From positions 1 through 34,369 of the forward strand of contig CAIXPS010000380.1 of the NCBI GenBank assembly GCA_903921365.1: a DNA stretch of 34,369 nt, given 5' to 3'. Positions 1 through 7,432 of the stretch are shown piece after piece. The notes beneath the pieces are model-generated. The model saw nothing but the letters and a program-made list of their open reading frames with translations, had not been told where the DNA came from and searched no databases. The first letter of the stretch is position 1. The number at the start of each line of letters is the position of its first letter. This stretch comes from an uncultured bacterium (GTDB lineage Bacteria; Chloroflexota; Anaerolineae; J036; Brachytrichaceae). Both the position numbers and the translations under genes were made by a program.

Positions 1-1
1 A

Positions 2-703
2 GATCTGTTCAAAGCCAACCCCGCTGTGTCCGAAAAAGTCTCGGCTGTGGTTATGAAGGCGCTGAACAAGGATCCACGCGCTCGCTACGCCAGCGCCGGC
101 GCTTTTTCGCAGGCATTTGCGGCGACACTGGACAAGAAGCGAGCAACGGCGCTGCCCAGGTGGCTGGTTTTAGCCGGGGGATTAGCCACATTGCTCGTAG
201 TGGCAGTGCTGGCTATCGCCGTAATCAGCGCATCGCCTACACAGGGAAGCGACGCCACGCCGGTCGGCAACAGCGCACAACGTGCAGGCGTCGCCACTGC
301 GACGAGAAGAACATCTACTACCGGAACGCGCGTGGTATCAAAGGATGACACGATACTGGTGGACAGCACCGAGACTGTTGAAACACCGACGCCTGATACG
401 GCGCCAGGCCAGCCAACAGTGACACCTGACTTGCGTGTTATAGCTTCGGAGACGCCGCGCCCGTCCACGCCTGTTCCAACGCGCACAGCTGTGCCTGACG
501 CGCCAACCAATGTCGCACCTACATCACCGCCGGAACCGACCTCCGCGCCACCACCTGGCCCGACATCCGCGCCGCCGCCTGGCCCGACATCCCCACCACC
601 GCCAACAACACCGCCAATCATTGTGGTGCGACCGCCGATTTTGATCACCGCGATCATCATCAGGCCGCCAATCATCCGAATAACCCCTATCCGGTTACCT
701 TGA
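2..703 (+). CDS. C-terminal part of a receptor Ser/Thr protein kinase (5' end outside window)
   Basis: The reading frame is open from base 2, so only the end of the gene is present. The first ~35 residues match the last helix of a PknB-type kinase C-lobe (VVMKALNKDPRARYASA, as in other bacterial kinases of this family). A single membrane helix follows (around WLVLAGGLATLLVVAVLAIA), then an outside segment of ~150 residues rich in Thr, Pro and Ala with PTSAPPPGP-type repeats. A kinase inside and a Pro-rich stalk outside is the family norm. The stalk shares TATRR and PGQxTVTPDL motifs with the PP2C phosphatase encoded 85 bases downstream, which suggests a common origin of the two tails. The last ~30 residues are an odd Ile/Pro/Arg-rich tail with three RPPI-like repeats. 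The catalytic core is not visible, so activity cannot be judged. Confidence 0.85.
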   Translation, partial: DLFKANPAVSEKVSAVVMKALNKDPRARYASAGAFSQAFAATLDKKRATALPRWLVLAGGLATLLVVAVLAIAVISASPTQGSDATPVGNSAQRAGVATATRRTSTTGTRVVSKDDTILVDSTETVETPTPDTAPGQPTVTPDLRVIASETPRPSTPVPTRTAVPDAPTNVAPTSPPEPTSAPPPGPTSAPPPGPTSPPPPTTPPIIVVRPPILITAIIIRPPIIRITPIRLP

Positions 704-787
704 TTAGAATATCAACACGATAGGTAGACTGCTATAACCATAAGCATTGATATCTCAGAATTACTGGAGTGTTACGGAGACTGAAGA

Positions 788-2176
788 ATGCCAACACCAA
801 CGATTACCTGGTACGCCGACAAGGATCAAGGGCCGCGCTCCGAAAATCAAGATGCGGTGCGCGTCACTGATCCCAACGATATTGCCCACAGAAACTCCAA
901 AGGCGTGGTGCTTGTGCTATGCGATGGTGTGGGTGGTGAAAAGGGAGGGCAACGCGCATCGTCGATTGCATCCGAGACGGCGTTTAACGCATACTACGCA
1001 GATAACACGCCGCCGCCGCAGGCGCTTCTCAATGCCGTTAATGCCGCACACCTGGCGGTGCGCGCGGCGGCCGCAGCCGATTCAAGCGTCAAAAACATGG
1101 CATCGACGATCGTCGTGCTGTCGATTGTCGATGACAAACTGCATGCCGCACATGTTGGCGACAGCCGCGCCTACTTGCTGCATGGCGACACGCTCAGTCA
1201 TCTGACAAAAGACCATAACTGGGTTGCTGAGCAGGTCGTAAAGGGGTTGATGACGCAACAAGATGCGCGCGTGAGCAATAAACGCAACATCATCACACGG
1301 TCGCTAGGCGCCTCGGCCAACCACTCTCCTGACGTCATGACCGAACCAATCACATTACAACCAGGCGACCGGCTGATGATCTGCAGCGATGGTCTACATG
1401 GCCCAGTGATGGATGAGCAGATCAAAGCGATCCTGCTGGCAAATCCCACCCCGCAGCGCGCGGTAGCTGCGCTGATCCAGGCAGCAAAAGACAATCACAC
1501 AACCGACAACATCTCATCGATCGTGCTCAACTATGGCGCGTTGGCGCCTGTCAAAAAAGGGTTGCCAATCGCTCTGATTGGCGCGATCGTCGCGATTATC
1601 GTCGTGCTCGCCATAAGCGTCGCAGTGCTTGGTTCCATACTTACAACTGGGAGTGACGCCGGGCCTACGCCAAATTCAGTGGGAGTCACCGCCACGCGGC
1701 GCGCGGCAAAGCGAGCGACGAGTGTGGCTCAGGGCACCGATGCGAATACGTTGCCAACAGACCCCAGCGACAATAGCACCGCAGAACCCACGCAGACACT
1801 GCCCGGCCAGGCTACAGTCACGCCCGATCTGAGCAATACGGCGACTTCAGTGCCAGTGGTTGCAACCGCAGCGCCCGCAGTCAAACCCACTGATACACCT
1901 CTGCCAGGGCCTACGTCACCGCCTACAGACACACCAAAGCCAGCCAATACGCCAAAGCCAGGTGAAACGGCGCGACCAACTGATCCACCCAAACCGCCAG
2001 CCGCGACATCGGTGCCAGTGCCGACATCTCCGCCGGGGGCAACAGTTGCGCCGACATCACCGCCAGCCGCAACAGCTGCGCCGACATCTCCGCCAGCACC
2101 GACATCTCCGCCAGCGCCGACATCTCCGCCAGCACCGACATCTCCGCCAGCACCGACAAAAGCCCTGCCAGCGTAA
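788..2176 (+). CDS. Membrane-anchored PP2C-type Ser/Thr protein phosphatase
   Basis: Metal-dependent phosphatase expected to remove phosphate from Ser/Thr residues, the counterpart of the neighbouring kinases. Residues ~8-248 form a PP2C (Stp1/PrpC-like) domain. The metal-binding acidic motifs are present: ENQD (D22), CDGVGG (D46), SDG (D201) and TDN (D240), with GDSRAY between them. A single TM helix spans ~259-285. The remaining ~175 residues are an extracellular Pro/Thr/Ala stalk ending in PTSPPA repeats. Many bacterial PP2C proteins have a cytoplasmic catalytic domain and one TM helix; the long stalk here mirrors that of the preceding kinase. The ATG at 788 has a GGAGA element about 9 bases upstream. 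The gene lies between kinase genes, so it probably reverses their phosphorylations. Family assignment is secure; targets are unknown. Confidence 0.95.
   Translation: MPTPTITWYADKDQGPRSENQDAVRVTDPNDIAHRNSKGVVLVLCDGVGGEKGGQRASSIASETAFNAYYADNTPPPQALLNAVNAAHLAVRAAAAADSSVKNMASTIVVLSIVDDKLHAAHVGDSRAYLLHGDTLSHLTKDHNWVAEQVVKGLMTQQDARVSNKRNIITRSLGASANHSPDVMTEPITLQPGDRLMICSDGLHGPVMDEQIKAILLANPTPQRAVAALIQAAKDNHTTDNISSIVLNYGALAPVKKGLPIALIGAIVAIIVVLAISVAVLGSILTTGSDAGPTPNSVGVTATRRAAKRATSVAQGTDANTLPTDPSDNSTAEPTQTLPGQATVTPDLSNTATSVPVVATAAPAVKPTDTPLPGPTSPPTDTPKPANTPKPGETARPTDPPKPPAATSVPVPTSPPGATVAPTSPPAATAAPTSPPAPTSPPAPTSPPAPTSPPAPTKALPA
2081..2158 (+). repeat. 18-bp tandem repeat coding PTSPPA
   Basis: Four near-identical 18-bp units (CCGACATCTCCGCCAGCA, with one A/G change) plus a partial fifth lie at the 3' end of the phosphatase gene. 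Less regular PTSPPx units precede them from about 2024. The unit keeps the reading frame and lengthens the extracellular Pro-rich stalk. Copy number probably varies by slippage. Confidence 0.9.
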
Positions 2177-2190
2177 AAAGGATACGAACC

Positions 2191-3390
2191 ATGAACAACC
2201 AAACTCGGTTCAGCAAAATCGTGCTTCTGGTTATAGCCACGCTTTTACCAGTTGGATTTTTTGCCTTGTTGTTGAAAGCGCCGGAAATCCGTGTGCAGGA
2301 ACAAGCATTCGCAGGTTCAGTAAGCATTCCGGAATGGCATATGCTGAGTCCTGATCCGAATAGCTGGGTTACTACAACTCAGCCAATCGCTATTCTTGTT
2401 CAGGTCACAAACACCGAGGGAGTGAAATCAGTCTCCCCCTTTGCAGACTTACAAAGAGGTTTGAATAATGACTTAATACTGCTCAATGTAACTATCGTCA
2501 ACACTCAATCGATGATTATAGAAATCCCAAGCATAACCTTAAGTGAAGGTACTGCTAATATCATCACCTACACCATTTACTATACCAGCAGCAGTCAGCC
2601 TACACTACAAGACAAGGTATTTTCATTAAAACAAGACAGTGTCCCACCAACGGGATCGATTCTTTACCCAAGATCGTCCATCACCTGGACACATGACGCT
2701 ATCATCAGCGTTACCTGGGCTATCACAGACCCAATTTTCTCAAACGCCGCAAGTGGTCTGACAAAAACGGTTGTTTGGTTTTATCTAAAGCCAGATAGCC
2801 CACCAGTTCCCATCACGCGCACTGCTGACATGTCTATTACATGGATGGTTTCGACAACAGATAGTTCAAATCAAGCAAGTATTCATCTACAGCTAAGTGA
2901 CAACGCTGGTAACCAGAATGAAATAAGTAGTGAGTTGTTTGCCGTTAACCCAACAACCCGCACATACACCTATTTACCGGCCATATCAAATCGGTATCCC
3001 TGTGATAATCAGGCTGCAGACTGGTGCGAACCGAACAATACAATTACGACGGCGTTCAAACTTGCCTTAAATTATCCCATCATTGCCAGCATCAACATGA
3101 CGACCGATCGGTACGACTATTATCGTGTGAGCCTAAACGTAGTACGACCGTATACGGCAACTTTAACACCAGTGCAACCTAATCCATGTCCTGACTCTTC
3201 ACCATGCGATATAGACCTATACTTGCGTGAGGTTGTCGCACCGTTTACCTATAGGGCTATCTCAAACGGCCCAGGAGCGAGTGAGCAATTCGTCTTTACA
3301 CCTTCGATCACGAGTACAGGCGACTATGTCGTGTTAGTGTATGCCGCAAACTCGTACTCACTAACGCAGTATTCACTGATCGTCAAATAA
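2191..3390 (+). CDS. Secreted or membrane-anchored protein with Ig-like and PPC domains
   Basis: Extracytoplasmic protein of unknown role. Residues ~8-30 are a hydrophobic signal peptide or anchor (KIVLLVIATLLPVGFFALLL). The middle, ~40-250, is beta-rich and resembles Ig-like or cadherin-like modules (VPPTGSILYP, SDNAGN). The C-terminal ~110 residues match the bacterial pre-peptidase C-terminal (PPC) fold: CEPNNTITTA, YDYYRVSL, DIDLYL, GDYVVLVYA. A YLPAISNRYP segment joins the two and resembles the YLP motif common near the C-termini of Chloroflexi secreted proteins. The start sits 14 bases after the phosphatase stop with an AAAGGA site, so it is probably co-transcribed. The gene is visibly more A+T rich than its neighbours, which may mean separate acquisition. 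No catalytic motif was seen. Confidence 0.8.
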   Translation: MNNQTRFSKIVLLVIATLLPVGFFALLLKAPEIRVQEQAFAGSVSIPEWHMLSPDPNSWVTTTQPIAILVQVTNTEGVKSVSPFADLQRGLNNDLILLNVTIVNTQSMIIEIPSITLSEGTANIITYTIYYTSSSQPTLQDKVFSLKQDSVPPTGSILYPRSSITWTHDAIISVTWAITDPIFSNAASGLTKTVVWFYLKPDSPPVPITRTADMSITWMVSTTDSSNQASIHLQLSDNAGNQNEISSELFAVNPTTRTYTYLPAISNRYPCDNQAADWCEPNNTITTAFKLALNYPIIASINMTTDRYDYYRVSLNVVRPYTATLTPVQPNPCPDSSPCDIDLYLREVVAPFTYRAISNGPGASEQFVFTPSITSTGDYVVLVYAANSYSLTQYSLIVK

Positions 3391-3403
3391 GTAATGCGTA
3401 AAT

Positions 3404-4942
3404 ATGCCAACACAATTTGGGGCATACACTCTCCTTGAGGAGATCAGTCGCGGCGCAACAAGCGTTGTCTATCGCGCAAAATCCAGGCAAGGGAGAATCG
3501 TTGCGCTCAAAGTGCTGGCGCGGCACTTGCTTGATGATCCTGTTGCGCGCCGGCGCTTCATGTTCGAGCCAAAGAAACAGCCGCGCGATGCCCATATCGT
3601 GCGCGTGCTCGACACCAATGTGGCTGAAGGCGTTCCGTATATCGCGATGGAATTCATTGACGGGCCGTCCTTTGCGGACAGGATCCGTCAGGCCAAGACC
3701 ACCGGGGGCACAGTCCCACTGGCTGAAGTGGATCATGTGCTGGGCGATATTGCCAAAGCGCTGAATGCGGCGCATAAAAAGGGCACTATTCACCGCGATG
3801 TAAAACCCAGCAATATCCTTATCCGGTCGCGCGACCACCGCGCCTTTCTAATGGACTTCGGGCTCGCACAATCCTCAGTGGCTGGAGCGTCGAGCGGACT
3901 GACGGGAGTGATTCCGAGCGGCTCAACGGATTACATCTCGCCCGAGCAAATCAAAGGCGGGACCATGGGGCCCGGCGCGGACATTTACAGTCTGGGGATT
4001 ACGATCTACCAGGCGCTCGCCGGCGACTTGCCGTTCAAATCCGAGGACTCCATCGTGCAGATGCACAAGCACCTGAACGAATTACCGCCTGCACTGTCCA
4101 GCGCTAACCCGCGCATTCCTCAGCAAGTCTCAAAAGTGGTCATGCGCACACTGGAAAAGAATCCAGTTTTACGGTATGCGAGTGCTATGGAATTCGCGCA
4201 GGAATTCCACGCGGCACTCCCGGGGAAACCTGCCAGTGCCGCGCGCTGGCCTATAATTGCGGGTCTGGGTGGGGTCGTTCTTGTAGTTGTCGCCATTGTT
4301 GGGATTGGACTGCTTGGAGCGCCAAAACCGCCGCCAAACAACCAAGCGACGCAGAAACCAGTAATCAGCACACCCATACGTCGGACAGCGGTTCCGACTG
4401 TTGTCGTTCCTACTGACACTGAAGACGACTCGCGCGCCACGGAAGCCCCGCCGACAATTGCCACCGAATCTGCGCCGGCAGCAGCAACAGCGACACTGGC
4501 GTCATTCGAGCCAGTCACTGAAGAGGTCACCGCAACGAACCAGACAACCCCTCACCAAACCGGGGCAAACCAAATACTGCTGCTTCCTGGGACGATCGGG
4601 GCAGAACGATGGGGCAAACCCACCTCACAGGATGGATGCAGCAACTTTGACGATCGCATTCCAGTCACAAAGTACGAAGTAATGATCACCATTTCCAATA
4701 CGGGCAGTAGCCCATTAAAGGACTGGAGAGTCGACTCTTATGCGGGTCACGGCGGGCCGTTAGCCAAATGCGTTATTGTCGGAGTTGAAGGATCCTCCGT
4801 CGCAGCGGATGCCAGTCAAAACCTCAAATTTGATCTTTATGTCGAAAGGGACATCTTGACGCGCCTGGAGTTTGTTGGTGCGGATGTTACAAGCAAATTG
4901 TGCGTGGATGCCCTCGGCAAGACGCTTACACCGTGTAATTAG
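3404..4942 (+). CDS. Receptor Ser/Thr protein kinase with four-cysteine ectodomain
   Basis: Transmembrane protein kinase, PknB-like. The cytoplasmic kinase domain spans ~8-270: an imperfect Gly loop (SRGATSVV), the beta-3 lysine K36 (VALKV), HRDVKPSN with catalytic D132, DFG with D151, and SPEQ replacing APE. A TM helix lies at ~281-303. The outside part has a short Thr/Pro linker (~305-390) and a compact C-terminal domain (~395-512) with four cysteines: C412 (TSQDGC), C456, C500 (KLCVDA) and C511 (TPC). The same domain ends the next kinase, and I do not recognise it as a named family. The ATG at 3404 lacks a clear ribosome site and lies 13 bases after the upstream stop, so coupled translation is likely. 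All catalytic residues are present, so an active kinase is expected. Confidence 0.95.
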   Translation: MPTQFGAYTLLEEISRGATSVVYRAKSRQGRIVALKVLARHLLDDPVARRRFMFEPKKQPRDAHIVRVLDTNVAEGVPYIAMEFIDGPSFADRIRQAKTTGGTVPLAEVDHVLGDIAKALNAAHKKGTIHRDVKPSNILIRSRDHRAFLMDFGLAQSSVAGASSGLTGVIPSGSTDYISPEQIKGGTMGPGADIYSLGITIYQALAGDLPFKSEDSIVQMHKHLNELPPALSSANPRIPQQVSKVVMRTLEKNPVLRYASAMEFAQEFHAALPGKPASAARWPIIAGLGGVVLVVVAIVGIGLLGAPKPPPNNQATQKPVISTPIRRTAVPTVVVPTDTEDDSRATEAPPTIATESAPAAATATLASFEPVTEEVTATNQTTPHQTGANQILLLPGTIGAERWGKPTSQDGCSNFDDRIPVTKYEVMITISNTGSSPLKDWRVDSYAGHGGPLAKCVIVGVEGSSVAADASQNLKFDLYVERDILTRLEFVGADVTSKLCVDALGKTLTPCN

Positions 4943-4975
4943 CCTTGAGTTCATCAGGAGCAGGAAGGTGAGGAC

Positions 4976-7279
4976 ATGAGCACAGCCAATTCCCTTGCGC
5001 CGGGCAGTATCGTTGGCAGCTACCAGATCATTGACATGATCGCGCAGGGCGGCATGGGTATCGTCTATCGCGCGCAGCATCGCATACTGAAGCGCGAAGC
5101 CGCGCTGAAAATATTGTTCCCTCACCTGGCCGCTGACTCTGAATTCACACAGCGCTTCCTGCGTGAAGGCATGGCAATGGGACAGCTCAGGCATCCAAAC
5201 ATAGTCGAGGTGTACGATGCCAACGTCGCCGATGGTTACTATTACCTGGCCATTGAATACCTGCCCGGCGGCACGCTCAGCCAGCAAATGAATCGGTTTC
5301 ACTCGACCAGGCAGTTTATGCCCGTCAATGATGCGCTGAAAGCCATCCAGCAGGTGGCGCTTGCCCTCAACTATGCGCACAGCAAGGGTTTCGTGCATCG
5401 CGACATCAAGCCCAGTAATATCATGATCGCGGCCGATGGAAGATATGTTGTCACTGATTTCGGCATAGTCCACGCAGAAGGAGCGACCAAACTCACTCGC
5501 AGTGTTGAGGCGATGGGCACCCCGGAGTATATGTCGCCAGAACAAGCACAGGGCATGAAAGTGGATGGCCGCAGCGACATCTATTCACTAGGGATCGTGC
5601 TATATGAAATGCTCACCGGTAAACCCCCATTCGTTGCAGACACCCCCTGGGGCACGGTCTACAAGCATATCAAAGAACCCCCCACCCCCATTACGCGTGT
5701 TCGCACTGACCTGCCAGGCGCAGTTGTCGAAATCGCGAACAAAACGATTGCTAAAAAACCAGAGGATCGTTTTCAGACCGCCGGTGAATTAGCCGCTGCT
5801 ATTGATGGCATTACTAAACCCAAAATGCGGGGCGGAAATGCTTCTGAATCTTTCAGGACAGGTGTGACCACTGGCACAGGCGGCAGCAACCGTCTCTTTA
5901 TCATCGGCGGGATTGCGGTTTTATTAGTTGTTGTCGTAGCGGCTATCGTATTCGTTGCTTCAACACTTCTCTCGCCCACAACACCACCGGCTGCGCAATC
6001 CACATTGGTTGCAGCTGCTGTAACCGCTACCAGGCGTGCTGTTGCGACCACGGCTCCAGCACAAACTGAGCAGGCGACTGTCGTCGATGTAACGACTCAA
6101 CCCACCGGGACAGACCAGAACAACAAAGCCACGGCAACCATCGATAGCTCAAGCAACACTGACAGTGCCACGGCAACCTCGGAGGGAGCAACGGCAAGCG
6201 CGCCCCCTACGGCAACACCACCGGCGCCAGCAAGCGTCAAAGCGAGCGCGACAACAGCGCCGCCAGAAACACCGATCCCACAGAAAACACTCGCACCCAC
6301 AAACACCTCATCTCCCGGCGCGGCGCCAAAACCCGGTCAATTATTTGACTTTGAACAGGCATTTAGTTGGAGAATCGGGGACCAACCTTATGGGTCGCTG
6401 GAGCAATCCAACGCTCAGTCGCATGACGGCGCTTATTCGGCAAAGCTGACATATGACATCCCAGGGGTGAGCAATGCCTTTGTCGTCTTCTTAAATGATG
6501 TCCAGTTGCCAGGCCAACCGACCGGTCTTCTGGCATGGGTCTATGGCGATGGCAGCGGACATTTTCTAAATACGTGGATCGGCGATGCCAACGGTCAGGT
6601 CAGGCAATACACCTTTGGGCGCGTTTTTCACGCTGGCTGGCAGCAGATGATCGCATGGTTCGACGATACCCGCCCCTGGCCCAACACTTATATCAGTGGG
6701 CCCGACAACGGCAAGCTGAGTTATCCGATCACATTCAAAGCATTGGTGCTGGATGCGGCCCCACACGGGACTGCCACAAAAGGAGCCATCTATATCGATG
6801 AGGTGACTCTGACAACACAAAGTGTGCCAGCGAGTGGGGCAACACCTATACCAGCGGCAGCCGCCACCGCGTCCGGCGCGCCCATTACTGGAACAGCGTC
6901 TGCGCAGGACTTCTCTTTTGGGAACTATACCATTGGTCGGCAGCAATGGGGTAAGCCAACCTCGGCTGACGGTTGCGGCAGTTTTAGCAACGATAACGTC
7001 GGCCTCTGGCTTAAATACGAGATCAACTTCGATATCGTGAACAGCGGACAATCCGACATCAGCAACTGGTCGCCGGTCTTCCTCAGCAACATCCGAAATG
7101 TGCTGCCAACTTGCGTTAATAAAGCTGGCAGCACAACGATTTCAGTGGGAGCATCCACCCACGTTGCTTACACGCTCTATATGACAGGCCAGTACCTTGA
7201 GACGATTGAGGTAAAAACAGATGCCTTGACGAAAAAGCTGTGTGTGGATGCCTATGGCAAGACAATTACACCCTGTTGA
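4976..7279 (+). CDS. Receptor Ser/Thr protein kinase with jelly-roll and four-cysteine ectodomains
   Basis: Transmembrane Ser/Thr kinase. The kinase domain spans ~14-275 with a canonical Gly loop (QGGMGIVY), K45, HRDIKPSN (D143), DFG (D161) and SPEQ. A TM helix lies at ~308-331, followed by a Thr/Pro/Ala linker that contains TATRR. Residues ~455-615 look like a galactose-binding or CBM-type jelly roll (DFEQAFSWRIG, AYSAKLTYD, YIDEVTLTT), which could bind wall sugars. The last ~125 residues repeat the four-cysteine domain of the previous kinase: C667, C713, C756 and C767, the last being the final residue, with WGKPTS and KLCVDAYGKTITPC. The start at 4976 follows a GGAAGGTGAGG stretch. It is 33 bases from the upstream gene and probably in the same operon. 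Ligand and substrates are unknown. Confidence 0.95.
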   Translation: MSTANSLAPGSIVGSYQIIDMIAQGGMGIVYRAQHRILKREAALKILFPHLAADSEFTQRFLREGMAMGQLRHPNIVEVYDANVADGYYYLAIEYLPGGTLSQQMNRFHSTRQFMPVNDALKAIQQVALALNYAHSKGFVHRDIKPSNIMIAADGRYVVTDFGIVHAEGATKLTRSVEAMGTPEYMSPEQAQGMKVDGRSDIYSLGIVLYEMLTGKPPFVADTPWGTVYKHIKEPPTPITRVRTDLPGAVVEIANKTIAKKPEDRFQTAGELAAAIDGITKPKMRGGNASESFRTGVTTGTGGSNRLFIIGGIAVLLVVVVAAIVFVASTLLSPTTPPAAQSTLVAAAVTATRRAVATTAPAQTEQATVVDVTTQPTGTDQNNKATATIDSSSNTDSATATSEGATASAPPTATPPAPASVKASATTAPPETPIPQKTLAPTNTSSPGAAPKPGQLFDFEQAFSWRIGDQPYGSLEQSNAQSHDGAYSAKLTYDIPGVSNAFVVFLNDVQLPGQPTGLLAWVYGDGSGHFLNTWIGDANGQVRQYTFGRVFHAGWQQMIAWFDDTRPWPNTYISGPDNGKLSYPITFKALVLDAAPHGTATKGAIYIDEVTLTTQSVPASGATPIPAAAATASGAPITGTASAQDFSFGNYTIGRQQWGKPTSADGCGSFSNDNVGLWLKYEINFDIVNSGQSDISNWSPVFLSNIRNVLPTCVNKAGSTTISVGASTHVAYTLYMTGQYLETIEVKTDALTKKLCVDAYGKTITPC

Positions 7280-7385
7280 CCCGGTGGAAATGACTTCCAT
7301 GCAGTAGTATTGCTTTGAATCCTTTAGGACTGTAATACATAACGCTCCCCATTGCCGCCCAGACCTGCCATCAATATGCAGATCC

Positions 7386-7408
7386 GAATGATTGCTTTTG
7401 AATCATTC
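7386..7408 (+). promoter_or_regulatory. Leader dyad upstream of the third complete kinase
   Basis: A perfect 8-bp inverted repeat (GAATGATT and AATCATTC, 7-base loop) lies in the 153-base gap before the kinase at 7433, just ahead of its AGGAGA ribosome site. This is the longest gap in the + strand signalling block, so separate control of the last genes is possible. It has no T tract, so it does not look like an intrinsic terminator. A dyad of this size can arise by chance in a window this long. Confidence 0.35.
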
Positions 7409-7432
7409 AGGACGATTAAGAGGAGATGAAAT

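Noticed and set aside
2081-2158. Tandem 18-bp units as a CRISPR array
   Set aside because: There are no spacers and the units are coding repeats in frame.
85-2202. Long antisense frames opposite the Pro/Thr-rich stalks (85-675 and 1729-2202, minus)
   Set aside because: They encode Gly/Val/Asp repeats that simply mirror the PTSPP repeats of the sense genes, with no ribosome site or recognisable domain.
4760-5545. 261-codon minus-strand frame antisense to a kinase
   Set aside because: It lies exactly opposite a well-conserved kinase domain and has no domain pattern; it is a shadow frame.
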